Shown here one piece after another: positions 12,784-24,229 of a stretch of 64,000 nt of DNA. The translations under genes were made by a program, and so were the position numbers. Numbering within the stretch: position 1 is the stretch's first letter; each line of letters opens with the position of its first letter. The DNA is from Eleginops maclovinus. Lineage: Eukaryota > Chordata > Actinopteri > Perciformes > Eleginopidae. The stretch is taken from contig NC_086370.1 in assembly GCF_036324505.1 (NCBI RefSeq), forward strand, positions 23,783,565-23,847,564. Reading direction: 5' to 3'. The notes beneath the pieces are model-generated. The model saw only the letters and a list, made by a program, of their open reading frames with translations. It was not told the origin of the DNA and did no database searches.

Positions 12784-15142
12784 TCATTTTTCTCCATTTG
12801 AATCACCTACAGATGCAGTTTTCTTTATTTTCTGACATACTTCAGACCAGACGATCATCGAGTCATGTGATCACTTCGTTAAAATAAGACCAGAAAACAT
12901 TTCAGGAGAGTTTCCAACAACAGAGACAGAGACAGAGACAGCTTTATGATCCTGAACGTCCCCCAGCGCTCCGGTCCCAGCTGTGTGCGTCTCTCTTTAG
13001 TGTCCCCTGGTCTCCAGCTGTGTGCGTCTCTCTTTAGTGTCCCCTGGTCTCCGGCTGTGTGCGTCTCTCTTCAGTGTCCCCTGGTCTCCAGCTGTGTGCG
13101 TCTCTCTTTAGTGTCCCCTGGTCTCCGGCGGTGTGCGTCTCTCTTTAGTGTCCCCTGGTCTCCGGCAATGTGCGTCTCTCTTCAGTGTCACCTGGTCTCC
13201 AGCTGTGTGCGTCTCTCTTAGTGTCCCCTGGTCTCCAGCTGTGTGCGTCTCTCTTTAGTGTCCCCTGGTCTCCAGCTGTGTGCATCTCTCTTTAGTGTCC
13301 CCTGGTCTCCAGCTGTGTGCGTCTCTCTTTAGTGTCCCCTGGTCTCCAGCTGTGTGCGTCTCTCTTTAGTGTCCCCTGGTCTCCGTTGTGTTGGAGCTTC
13401 TTGCAGCGTTTGGTTTCTGCAGCTTTCAGTAAACTGCTCATGTTTCCTCTGCTGAATGTTCTCTAGATGCTGCATGAGTTGAAGAGCTGCTGCAGATGTT
13501 CCTGCATGTGTTGAAGAGCTGCTGCAGATGTTCTGCATGTGTTGAAGAGCTGCTGCAGATGTTCCTGCATGTGTTGAAGAGCTGCTGCAGATGTTTCTGC
13601 AGGAGTTCTGATTTGTGTTTCTGCATCCTTTCTGAAGCTGCAGTTTCTCCTGATGGAAGAGGTCTGGCGGCCACCATATTTTTTAGTGTTAGCTGAATCC
13701 CAAACACATGAGCATTGAGAAAGAGAAGCTCCAAAGATTGAGAACTGCTAAATGTAAAGACTTAGAACGGACATTTACGTGAGTTTTCATTCAAACCCTG
13801 ATCTGTATTCTCAGTGATTTACAGTTTGATTGCGCAGCCTTAAAGGAAAGGCTATCCAAACCTTTGAACCTGCAGTAAACGCTCTGCTCTGACGGCAGGA
13901 ACAGCAGCGTCTCTGCAGGAATGTAAATGTTGCTCTTGGTTTCTCATAAAGCCGTCTCTGATATTTATCTGAGGGTCTGTAACCTGTCTCTGTTCATTAC
14001 CAGCTTCCTGAGCAATCTACTTCCTGTTTGCGACACTAACAGCCCGTAAAGACGTCAGCAGAGAGACGCTTCGACTCGAGCAACAGAGTGGCTTCTGTGC
14101 AGGCCCGGTCACATGCAGCCTGCGGAGGTGTTACAGCTGCTGTGGCTCTGCACGGATAAAACACGAGCGATCATCAGACAGCGTGCAGATCAGCTTTGCA
14201 ACTGAGACTCTAAACAGGAGGGGTGTAAAATGTGTGTTATTAATGAGCTGAAACCCCAAACTAACAGATACTCTAATCTGACCCGGACTGCGTCCACTGA
14301 AGAGAGGGAGCGCTGCTGGAGCAAAACCAAGATTTGGTTGAAAAAAACATCACTATTTTATTTTTAATTCTCACATTGAAGTGTTTGTATTCTGCTGTGT
14401 GGATGGAAACTGCCCAAAGATAAGAAATACAATTATTATTTCTGTTCAGTAATCTGACTACAGGTCTCTAAAGAAAGCATCGCTGGGACAAAATATGGGA
14501 TGAAATGGGACAAATGTATTCCTAATGAGGAGTGGGATTATAGCAAATGGAAAACAATAATATCAAACATTAAAAAATAAATGATTTATCTTAAAAATAA
14601 TAATAATAATGACAATAATAACAAACATAAACATTGTGATAGAAATTATAATAATATTACTGATGTTTTAGAAATAATAAGAATCTTAATATTACGTCTC
14701 TAAACCCCGACACCAAATATAACCTTCTGTTAGATATTTATTAAAACACTTACATTATAAACAATAGTGTGGATATTTTAAATATTTCAAGGGGTGTATG
14801 ATGTTAGCTTTCCATTTTTAAAGCACATTTAATGTCAAACTTATTAGCTTCATAAATGACTACTGAAAGACATTTGACCCTGAAATCAACTATTCGAACA
14901 AACTTTACAACATCTTTACCATCTTCAATCTGTAGAGAGTGCCGTTTAGTAAACGGTTTCATACGGTTTACATAAATATAATATTATTTCACAGTGAAAT
15001 GAATTGTTCTCTGCTCAGTTTGACACGGAGACAGTCCTGCTTCTAAAAGGAGAGATTTTACAGCTTTTTACATTTCTCCTTTTCAGCGTTCACCATGCTC
15101 TGCACCCACACACACATAACTCCAGATTACAGATAAAAGCCT

Positions 15143-15226
<84 letters not shown>

Positions 15227-15306
15227 TGTTCTGCTGCCTGGGGGTCCAGCTGGCCCTGCAGCGGGGGAACCGCAAACTGGATCTTCTTCGGACTGCTGGG
15301 CTCCAT
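3114..15306 (-). CDS. ppp1r1c: Protein phosphatase 1 inhibitor of the inhibitor-1/DARPP-32 family, six exons, 158 aa
   Basis: Exons read 15306-15226, 12742-12685, 11861-11827, 11695-11644, 4710-4516 and 3169-3114. All have AG/GT borders, and the phases add up to 477 nt with a stop. Exon 1 encodes a start of the type MEPSSPKKIQFAVP, with KIQF (residues 8-11) as the PP1-docking RVxF-type motif. Exon 2 encodes RRRRPTPATL, with Thr34 as the site PKA phosphorylates in this family. Exon 4 gives QRKQSTFAPPTMK and exon 5 continues ELQMGVEQHL, a stretch also known from inhibitor-1. When phosphorylated, family members inhibit PP1 in the cytoplasm and so link cAMP to dephosphorylation. Family membership is firm. 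The paralogue (1C rather than 1A) rests on exon 1 and exon 4 wording, and the last two exons are the least certain. Intron 5 is about 6.9 kb and full of repeats. Confidence 0.82.
3812..4120 (+). repeat. 13-bp minisatellite, about 23 copies
   Basis: Unit TTACCTGTGGTTG with GGATG variants. Because 13 is not a multiple of three, all three plus frames stay open and cycle through the same peptide. Confidence 0.95.
4240..4480. repeat. AT-rich imperfect palindromic repeat
   Basis: Several copies of TGTATGTATTTATATACAGT and the inverse at 4417-4450 (TATATACAGTATATAAATAC). Inverted copies could fold into hairpins. It lies just beyond the predicted donor of exon 5 of the ppp1r1c-like gene. Confidence 0.7.
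5016..5083 (+). repeat. (CA)n microsatellite
   Basis: About 34 perfect CA units. Confidence 0.98.
5632..8124 (+). repeat. 32-bp minisatellite, about 78 copies
   Basis: Highly uniform 32-bp unit containing ACTTGAGTAAAGTAGAAGTA followed by CTCAGGTCTTGT; the common variant is CAGATCTTG. The unit is itself nearly palindromic around GTACTTGAG/CTCAAGTAC and AGTACT. It lies in intron 5 of the ppp1r1c-like gene, and the decayed hAT begins immediately after it. Confidence 0.97.
8125..9710 (+). pseudogene. Decayed hAT (Charlie-like) transposase related to GTF2IRD2-type proteins
   Basis: Broken reading frames in order match one hAT transposase. 8133-8350 reads NLRRHYESRHKDKYDNLQGQ and on to a stop. 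8361-8744 holds LFSLALDESTDVHDTAQLL (first catalytic Asp) and ITTDGAP (second). 8720-9070 reads LTAPLQLHCLIHQQALCCKV and SEVRWLSRGRVL. 9195-9710 ends in the hATC dimerisation part with STYICEQTFSHMKHLKTQMR. At least four frameshifts or stops separate the pieces, so it is dead. The 5' end abuts the 32-bp minisatellite with no recognisable left inverted repeat, so the element is truncated there. Confidence 0.85.
10110..10705 (+). repeat. 24-bp AT-rich minisatellite, about 25 copies
   Basis: Unit TTATTATTCATTTCATTAAT plus AGAG, with some 4-base shorter variants lacking AGAG. It lies in the 3' part of the decayed hAT, between its coding remnants and its right end. Confidence 0.95.
10759..10896 (+). 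repeat. Right terminal repeats of the decayed hAT, present twice
   Basis: GGGGACCCCTG preceded by ACGTTTG or ACGTTCG occurs ending at 10799 and again at 10896. This resembles the reverse of the CAGGGGTCCCC ends of Charlie-type hAT elements. Two copies about 97 bases apart suggest a duplicated terminus. No matching left end was found. Confidence 0.5.
11262..11436 (-). mobile_element. tRNA-derived SINE with perfect target duplication
   Basis: On the minus strand the head carries an A-box-like stretch (TATCTCAGTGGGTAGAGCAG) and a B box (GGTTCGAATCC) at tRNA spacing. A tRNA-unrelated body and a tail ending GGTTGCCCATAAAATAAATA follow. The 14-bp sequence TCTCTCTCTTATTT flanks it exactly at 11247-11260 and 11437-11450. 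It lies in intron 4 of... more precisely between exons 4 and 5 of the ppp1r1c-like gene, in the same orientation. Confidence 0.88.
12386..12452 (+). repeat. (CA)n microsatellite
   Basis: About 33 CA units in intron 2 of the ppp1r1c-like gene. A second short tract lies at 12752-12781, 10 bases outside exon 2. Confidence 0.98.
12601..12633 (+). repeat. Poly-C run of about 33
   Basis: Homopolymer. Similar runs occur at 26443-26468 (C), 27377-27400 (G), 43090-43110 (C) and 60482-60497 (G). Confidence 0.95.
12965..13388 (+). repeat. 37-bp minisatellite, about 11 copies
   Basis: Unit contains GCTGTGTGCGTCTCTCTTTA then GTGTCCCCTGGTCTCCA. Intron 1 of the ppp1r1c-like gene. Confidence 0.93.
13460..13605 (+). 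repeat. About 32-bp minisatellite, 4 copies
   Basis: Unit TGTTGAAGAGCTGCTGCAGA followed by TGTTCCTGCATG, with small length differences between copies. Confidence 0.85.
15149..15222 (+). repeat. (CA)n microsatellite at the exon 1 donor of ppp1r1c-like
   Basis: About 36 CA units that end three bases from the predicted donor at 15225. Confidence 0.98.
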
Positions 15307-15343
15307 CTCTGACTGAGAGGAGGAAGCTTAAGGAGAGAGAGAG

Positions 15344-15657
<314 letters not shown>

Positions 15658-15847
15658 CTCACTTTTTTTTAAAACCAGAATTCACTGTTTTTACATTGTT
15701 CCCTCTCCTGTAGTTCTACAAGTGTTAGTGCATGTAAATGGTCTCCAGAGGCTAAATTCCCTGTGTCCCTCCAGAGGGGGACAGAGAGGGTATTTCATAT
15801 TGTTTATTTTATAGATATTTAACAGGATGCTGAATGACGTAAGTTAA

Positions 15848-15855
15848 TGACGTCA
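15848..15855. promoter_or_regulatory. CRE palindrome upstream of the ppp1r1c-like gene
   Basis: TGACGTCA with a half-site TGACGTAA 14 bases before it, about 540 bases upstream of the predicted start codon. The regulatory role is inferred from the motif. Confidence 0.3.
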
Positions 15856-15910
15856 GAAATGTGGTTTTTAATCTTGTTATCCTGCATTGTAACCAAAAGT
15901 ACTCCTCATA

Positions 15911-16184
<274 letters not shown>

Positions 16185-16659
16185 ATACAAAGAGCCTCTG
16201 TGTTCTCCCTCTTCTGGAGGGGGAACAGTAACTCTTGTTCCTGGAAAACAAGACGCTGATTTTTCCTCTCAGCTAACACACAGATTTTATTCAATATCTC
16301 TTTTCATTAAACTTGAAGTCAATTAATCTCAAAGATTTATTCAATATTTAAAAAGTCTCTCCTGGGACAGCCTATCACGTACAATGTGTTGGAGCGCCAG
16401 CCAATAGGAGAGCTCCGCTTCCGGAATTTTGAGATTTTAGTCTCTGCAGACCATTGACATGCACTAACACCTATAGAACTGCAGGAGAGGGAGCCCCCAG
16501 AGAGCAGAGAGGTGAAGCAACAGGAAAGAAGACTTCCACAAACTTGACAAACTTTTTATTTTCTTTAAATTCCTGAAGTCACCCCCCCCCCCTCGTTAAG
16601 CTCTCATACATCCTAACGAGTCTAATGTGAGTAAGGGAAGAGTGAGGGGGAGAGACACG

Positions 16660-16922
16660 GGTACACATGCATCTGTGTGTGTGGTGCATTCAGGGCCTGC
16701 ATCTGTGTGTGTGGTGCATTCAGGGCCTGCATCTGTGTGTGTGGTGCATTCAGGGCCTGCATCTGTGTGTGTGGTGCATTCAGGGCCTGCATCTGTGTGT
16801 GTGGTGCATTCAGGGCCTGCATCTGTGTGTGTGGTGCATTCAGGGCCTGCATCTGTGTGTGTGGTGCATTCAGGGCCTGCATCTGTGTGTGTGGTGCATT
16901 CAGGGCCTGCATCTGTGTGTGC
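16660..16922 (+). repeat. 30-bp minisatellite, about 8.5 copies
   Basis: Perfect unit GCATCTGTGTGTGTGGTGCA followed by TTCAGGGCCT. Open in several frames purely because of its length. Confidence 0.95.
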
Positions 16923-17185
16923 GTTAGATTAAAAGGTGTGTGTGATGCATTAAAAAGTGTGTGTGGTGGATTAAAAGGTGTGTGTGGTGGATTAAAAGGT
17001 GTGTGTGATGCATTAAAAAGTGTGTGTGGTGGATTAAAAGGTGTGTGTGGTGGATTAAAAGGTGTGTGTGATGCATTAAAAGGTGTGTGTGATGCATTAA
17101 AAGGTGTGTGTGATGCATTAAAAGGTGTGTGTGATGCATTAAAAGGAGGGTACGGTGCATTAAAAGGAGGGTACGGTGCATTCAG
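16923..17185 (+). repeat. 21-bp minisatellite, about 11 copies
   Basis: Unit ATTAAAAGGTGTGTGTGATG plus C, with GGTGG and GGAGGGTACGG variants. It shares GGTGCATT with the 30-bp array beside it, so the two probably derive from one sequence. Confidence 0.9.
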
Positions 17186-17497
17186 GGCCTGCAGAGGTGC
17201 GTGAAGCATGACTGGGTGAGAAACAGGAAGTGTGTGCGGGGGGGGAGGAGGGAGGTGTTGCTGCAGAGACGGCGGCCATCTTTGGTTCCACTGAGCTCCT
17301 GCCCCCCCCCACATCTCCTCCTGCCGCCTGTGGAGGTGGGAGGAAGAGGCAGGGTCTGTTGACACCTCCAGGTGCAGGGTGGAGACGACGGTGTGAGGGT
17401 GGGGAAGCAGTGACAGAGGGGTGAGGCGGGGGGAGGAGAAGGAGGAGGGGAGGGAGGAAGATTTGACGAGCGTCTTTCTCCTCGTCTTCGTCCTGAT

Positions 17498-17628
17498 GTC
17501 CACTTCCTGTCTCTCCACTTCCTGTCTCTCTACTTCCTGTCTCTCCACTTCCTGTCTCTCCACTTCCTGTCTCTCCACTTCCTGTCTCTCCACTTCCTGT
17601 CTCTCCACTTCCTGTCTCTCCACTTCCT
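17498..17628 (+). repeat. 15-bp minisatellite, about 8 copies
   Basis: Unit CTCTCCACTTCCTGT. On the minus strand it continues the frame of the unidentified gene's acidic exon beyond the predicted donor (VERQE repeats), so it could be coding if that donor is not used. Confidence 0.9.
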
Positions 17629-17679
17629 CTCCCTCCTTCTCCTCCTCGGAGCTGCTGGAGGTAGAAGAGGAGGACTCAC

Positions 17680-18291
17680 CATCGGACCCCCACTCTGGTC
17701 CCGAGTCCTCTGCGGAGGAGCTTGACTCCCCGTCTCCCCCGCCCCAGCGCAGCAGGGAGTTGGCCTTGTGGTTGTAGCAGGCAGCGCAGCGGGTTAGGGA
17801 GGGGGGGCGCAGCAGCTGGGAATGGGAGGAATGGGAAATGAAAGGATCAGAGCTCAGAGTCCCCCAGCTTCGAGGTCACACAGACTGAAAGGGTTTTATG
17901 GAAGATGGAACGGTTCGCCTACAATCCCAGTTTAAGTTCTGTGGTACTCTCAGAGTTTATAATGGGGGTGTGGGGTGGGATGTTCAGAGCGATGACATCA
18001 TCATTCAGAGTGGAGAGGGGCTTTAAACCGGCTCTAAATCCCACAATATTCACTCTCTGCACATCACTGGGGAGGATTTCAGGAGCTAAATTAGTCAGGG
18101 TTGTCTCAATGCCTTCATCATATCAAACTGACGGACACATCTGTCCCAAAGGGTGAGGGGGACGAAAGCCCCCGTAGTCTCCCACGCTAGGGGAGCAGAA
18201 TGGGTGATACAAAGGGTCCCGCTCACCTTGGGTTGGGTCTCTGCAGACTCCAGCTGCTGCACTGCATTCATCTCCACACCTGAGGAACCTC
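17680..18291 (-). CDS. Two predicted exons of an unidentified gene
   Basis: Exon 18291-18227 ends in a good donor and reads EMNAVQQLESAETQPK. After an intron with a clear polypyrimidine acceptor, exon 17815-17680 continues in phase as LLRPPSLTRCAACYNHKANS, then a Trp, a Gly run, and a Ser/Glu/Asp-rich acidic stretch before the donor GATG|gtgagt. The pair of cysteines (CAAC) followed by YNHK looks conserved, but I do not recognise the family. A possible last exon with matching phase begins at 17327 and is weak. In mammals ITPRID2 lies just upstream of PPP1R1C in the same orientation, as this gene does here, but I could not confirm that identity. Only about 3 kb separates it from plekha3, so it is either short or truncated. 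Confidence 0.45.
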
Positions 18292-18297
18292 CTGAGG

Positions 18298-18970
18298 CGA
18301 GGAGGAGGAGGAGGAGGAGGAGAAGAAGAGAAGGAAGAGAAGAAGGAGGAGGGGGAGGAGGAGGAGAAGGAGGAGGAAGAGAAGGAGGAGAAGAAGGAGG
18401 AGGGGGAGGAGGAGGAGGAGGAGAAGGAGGAGGAAGAGAAGGAGGAGAAGGAGGAGAAAAAGGAGGAGAAGGAGGAGGAGGAAGACGAGGAGGAGGAGGA
18501 GGAGAAGGAGGAGGAAGAGAAGGAGGAGAAGGAGGAGAAGGAGGAGGAGGAGAAGAAGGAGGAGGAGGAAGACGAGGAGGAGGAGGAGAAGGAGGAGGAA
18601 GAGAAGGAGAAGGAGGAGAAGGAGGAGGAAGAGAAGGAGAAGGAGGAGGAGAAGAAGGAGGAGGAGAAGGAGAAGGAGGAGGAGAAGGAGGAGGAAGAGA
18701 AGGAGAAGAAGGCGGAGGAGGAAGAGAAGGAGAAGAAGGAGGAGGAGGAAGAGAAGGAGGAGGAAGAGAAGGAGAAGGAGGAGGAGAAGGAGGAGGAAGA
18801 GAAGGAGGAAGAGAAGGAGGAGAAGGAGAAGAAGGAGGAGGAGGAAGACGAGGAGGAGGAGGAGGAGGAGAAGGAGGAGGAGAAGGAGAAGGAGAAAAAG
18901 GAGAAGAAGGAGGAGGAGGAGGAGGAGAAGGAGAAGAAGGAGGAGAAGGAGAAGAAGGAGGAGGAGGAGA
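18298..18970 (+). repeat. 670-bp polypurine tract (GAGGA/GAAG)
   Basis: Almost pure purine on the plus strand, built from GAGGAGGA, GAGAAGGA and GGAAGA blocks with a few GAC interruptions. On the minus strand it is a pyrimidine tract ending directly at the predicted acceptor of the unidentified gene's exon at 18291. Confidence 0.95.
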
Positions 18971-19494
18971 ACAGAGGAATATGAGTTATGTTCATGAGCA
19001 CCTCTGAAAACACAACCCTGTTGAATTACCTGAAATATTAAATGAACAGAAACATTTTTTCATGTTTCACTTGATCTTTTCCTTCGCTGTCTTTAAATCT
19101 TTATTATGTTTTACTTTAAAACCATCTCTTTTTGCTGCTCTCCAAATCCAAGCTATTGTTCATCATAGATACCATAATGTGAAGGCGGGAGGGATTAGAG
19201 AGAGAGAGCTCATCTGATGCATGCCACCTTTAAATGATTTACATCCTCTTCGTAATCTTTGAAAGAACTTTACCAACCAATGAAAACATCCATTCATGAA
19301 GACATTCTACAGAACTACCAGATCATCAATCATCAATCATTACTTTCTCATTTTAACTCTTTATGGTGAAGACATCTGAATACCATCTAAAGCGTACTCA
19401 CCGTTTCTCTGACTGCTCCGTTCCAGGATGTGTGTGTGTGTGTGTGTTCAGGTAATGAGCTGCTGTTTTATCTCTGATGAGTACACAGGCAAAC

Positions 19495-19496
<2 letters not shown>

Positions 19497-19569
<73 letters not shown>
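19497..19569 (+). repeat. (CA)n microsatellite
   Basis: About 36 CA units, with a short GT tract at 19428-19448. Confidence 0.98.
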
Positions 19570-19572
<3 letters not shown>

Positions 19573-20043
19573 CTGTCAACACAGCGGGATCTCCCAACGG
19601 CACGAGACAGATCTGTATTGATGGTAAATAATACAGAATAAAACCGCCGGATTTTTGGCCGTAACTCGGTTCATATTTCTGTTGACTTTAAAGGAATCGT
19701 TTGTCATTTTTCACAAACATATTTTAAACGAGAGCATCGAACCCGCTCTCATTCTGCTGATCAGAACTGATAGCTGTTAGCTTAGCATAAAGACTGTAAA
19801 CAGAGGGAAACTGTTAGCCTAGCGCTATCCAACGCAAAGGAGGAACGTGCGAGGGAAATAAGAACCACAGTCTGACCGGTTTGAGTTTTATTTAAAGAAC
19901 TGAACCACGTTGAGACAGGTCGGTCTGTTTTAAGCACGTCAGGCTGCTGCACATCACACCGAAAAATAAAAGCTTCACAATCACCAAGGTACCGCCGACA
20001 CGTCATCAGAGCAACAGATAAAACCTTCAATCCGAAGAGCAGT

Positions 20044-20144
<101 letters not shown>

Positions 20145-20411
20145 TTATTCTACCACCTTCTCTCACCTGGCTGCCGTTTCTCTAAACTGGGACTGGATGT
20201 GTCTGTATGAGTTCTAAGCTGTCTTTGTGTCTCTCCTGAAACACCTGTACATGTCCTCTCTGATACGGTGTCGAACCAGTACAGGTATTCTGGTTCTGAT
20301 GGTTCCTCTTTAAACATGACATGAAACCCTTCAGGAGAAAGACTCTGCTTAAGAAAGCAAACAGATCAGTGTGTTTACCCTGTGTGTTTAAACAGCTGCA
20401 CATCACAAGAC

Positions 20412-20511
<100 letters not shown>

Positions 20512-20826
20512 CAATAACAACATACTGCAGTGCACAGGTGGCAGCAGCATCTTCAGTCTTCATCCCTGTGGAGCTGAAGACGACCTCTGTTTCTAACATC
20601 TCTTCATCAGACCTTAGGGAGAGCCGACACACTCAGAGAACCATTGACCTCCAGACCAGTGGACAGGAAGTGATGTCAAGGTTTTAGGACTCCTTGCTGC
20701 AGCTCTTTTCTGTTGCTTTGTAGTTTGGATTAATCTCTAACCCGCTTCAGAATGTGCTGAGCAGCTCCAGAGAAACACTGATGACGGCCCTGAGAGCGTT
20801 TGAGCCCTCAGGGCCACACTAAGAGG

Positions 20827-20961
<135 letters not shown>

Positions 20962-21100
20962 GCTAATTACATCTGTGCAAACGTTGGCGTCTAAATTTCC
21001 TCAAAGTGTCCAAGTCCTTCCTCCTGCTGGGGGGGGGGGGGACATGTAGAGATGTGTGTTGAAGAAAGGCCCGGTACTGTCCGGGGGGATTTCCTGCCGA

Positions 21101-21102
<2 letters not shown>

Positions 21103-21160
<58 letters not shown>
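21103..21160 (+). repeat. (CA)n microsatellite
   Basis: About 29 units just beyond the 3' end of plekha3. GT (21266-21300) abuts the stop codon and CA (21409-21454) lies in its last intron. Confidence 0.97.
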
Positions 21161-21162
<2 letters not shown>

Positions 21163-21300
21163 TCCAGTGTTTCTGTACTCAGACTGCTGCAGGAAACACT
21201 GCCAATCCTTATATGGTCCTTCCTCTTTCCTCTGTGAGGGTCTGAGCATCAGGAGTCCTTCATTGTGTGTGTGTGTGTGTGTGTGTATGTGTGTGTGTGA

Positions 21301-21408
21301 TCAGATGGAGAGGTCAGTGTCTGTGTCGGTGGGCGGGGTCTTGGCACTGCCTCCTCTCTCCTCTGGGATGGAGGACGAGTCGCCGTTCACACTGAGTGTC
21401 ACACCTGC

Positions 21409-21458
<50 letters not shown>

Positions 21459-24001
21459 AGCTGTCTTTCTGCAGCTCAAACCTCTCTGATGCAGATCTTA
21501 TCAAAAGAGTTCCTCACGCTCGGCGTCGTACACGGAGCTGTCGGAGCAGGTCCGGTTCCTGCGCTGCGACGACCTCTGACCTCCACTCACATACTCTTTC
21601 AGCACGCCTGACCTGAGGGGAAATCAGAGTGTTAAAATGCATTCTACTTTACACTATTTCACTTTAAATGTTATCTCTAATATCTGAGGGCTACAGCGGA
21701 GCAGTGTCCTTTATTTGACGGACCTTTGGACTATTTTAATGTTCAGTATTATGTGCATGCCTTTCTCTGATAGCGCTCACTGTCGCTGCTCCAGTGCACG
21801 TCCCCTGTGGGAGGAACAAAGGAGTTCTTATGTGAAGTATTATGTATGATGCATTGTTGGAGAAGCTTGAGACTGAAGGTTTATCCTGCTGGAACGACAG
21901 TAAAGGTGCTGAAATAATGGGTGTCCTGTGCAGCGCTGCCCCCTGGAGGCTGGAGGTAATTCATGCAAGCTGCCAGCTTTATTCTGAACAGAGGGGGGAA
22001 AGTAAACAGGAAATAAAGACGTTTTAATTCAGGAAAACACCACCCTGTCAGCTCTTAAAGCTCCCCTATCACCCTCCTCAGCATATTCCAGGCTTCATAT
22101 ACAGAGCCTGTCTCTGATTGGCTGAAACACCAAACAGATCATCCCATAACCCCCTCTGTTTCTGTTCCTAATGAGCTGATTCTGCGTCTGTAGCTTTAAA
22201 TGCTAATGAGCTGCTGCTGGCCACGCCCCTCAGAGCTGATTGGTTTAAAGTAACACAATGCTCTAGCAAGGGGGTTACCTTGGTTGGTGATTGGCTAATG
22301 GTTGCACAACCCAAAGAACATAGTGACATCACAGAGTTATTGTAGTAAGAGGAGGGAGGTGTGACTGACCGGTCGAAGCTGTAGGTCCCCGGGTGACTGA
22401 TGGACCTCTTCATCTGAGGGGAGACATTCAGTGACTGAGACAGAAACATTAGGTGGACACATTTGCAAATAAAGTATCTGATGTGTGCTCACCCTCTCAG
22501 GAGGTCGGAGGTCGGGGGTCAGACTCCGGTTGGCCAGCGTCATGCATTCCTCCAGGGTCCTGATGAAGGTGGTACAGGTCGCACTGAGCAGGGAGGCCTG
22601 GACAGTGGGGGTAGGGGTGGGGGGGGGGGGTTAATACACCTGTGAGGGTCAGGAAACCATGGAGACATCCCATTGGACCAGGGAGAAGCTGCCTTCAGGG
22701 ACCAATGCAGAAATATGACATCCCTGAGCCTGGGACTCAATGTCTCCATTGTGATAATAAAGCTTTTGGATCCTTTGATTTAGAAAAAGACACCACCTGA
22801 TTCTAAGGTCAGCAGAGAAGCGTTACCTCAGAGGTGGGCGGGTCCTCAGTGTCGGCGCTGTGCTGCGATTGGATGGTTTGGACCTGTTGGACGAGGAGGT
22901 CGCAGTACAGACGGAGCTCAGACATCTTCGTCTTCAGACAGTCTGGACCTACACACACCCCCCCCCCACACACACACACACACACACACAGTTAGGCTGT
23001 TTTTGATGAACTTCAGGTGGATTTTGTTTCAGTGGGACAGACCTTTGTGTTTGTGGCTGTCCAGAGTCCCAGCTTTGGACGACCCTAAAGCCACGAGCCA
23101 GCGCTGCCTCTCCGCTGCGTTCACCGCCCGCACGTAGAAATGCTGCTCGCCGGGGATAATCAGGTCCAGACGAGTGGCGTCTGTCGGATGAACTGAAATA
23201 GAATCAGAATCAGGTTTACTGACGAGTAGGTTCACACACGAGGAATTAGCCTTGGTGTTTTTGGTTTAAACATAAACACAGTTAAAGAAGATTCATGTAA
23301 GAGCAGGACCAAAAACAACACAATTATAAAACACTATTATACAGCAGAAGAAGACCGACAGGAAGTAAACACTAAAGGGAACAGCAGAAGAAGACAGACA
23401 GGAAGTAAACACTAAAGGGAACAGCAGAAGAAGACAGACAGGAAGTAAACACTAAAGGGAACAGCAGAAGAAGACAGACAGGAAGTAAACACTAAAGGGA
23501 ACAGCAGAAGAAGACAGACAGGAAGTAAACACTAAAGGGAACAGCAGAAGACAGACAGGAAGTAAACACTAAAGGGAACCCTCATCCCAACAGTGATGTA
23601 GGGAGGAGTTCTGATTGGTTGACAGGACACAGGTGAGTCTGCTGCAGCCTCACCTTTGATCTCACACACGGACATCTTGATGGACCCTTTGCTTCCCTTG
23701 CCCACGTCGTCCTCGCTGTCATAGTAAGAGATGACTCCGCTCTGCAGCACGAACCAGCGCGGCTGCCAGCCTGAGGACAGACACACTGAGGTCAGGGGGG
23801 ATTGAACTCTGCTCACCCTCTGTCTGAAACCAGAGCCCAGTCTGCTCTGATTGGTGAGCTGGCCGGCTCTTGTGATTGGTTAACCTGCTTAGAGATGTCC
23901 CGCCCCTTAGCCTGTCACGGACAATGTGTGGGAGCATAGTGTGTAAAATAAAATCGGACAGACAGACAGACTGACACACACACACACACACACACACGAC
24001 C

Positions 24002-24037
<36 letters not shown>

Positions 24038-24182
24038 CACATGACACACAACACACACACACAACACACACACAGACAGACAGACAGACACACAGACACA
24101 CACGACAGACAGACAGACACACAACACACACACACACGACAGACAGACAGACAGACAGACACACAACACACACACACACACA

Positions 24183-24229
<47 letters not shown>

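Noticed and set aside
18153..19007. 284-codon Gly/Glu-rich open frame and its 296-codon Ser/Phe-rich counterpart
   Set aside because: Both are translations of the polypurine tract, which lacks stop codons in several frames on both strands. There is no codon structure and no homologous domain.
21740..21813. Extra plekha3 exon ([14 protein letters not shown])
   Set aside because: It has an acceptor-like start, but including it puts a stop in frame and its donor would be GC. Without it the exons at 22370 and 21612 join in phase.
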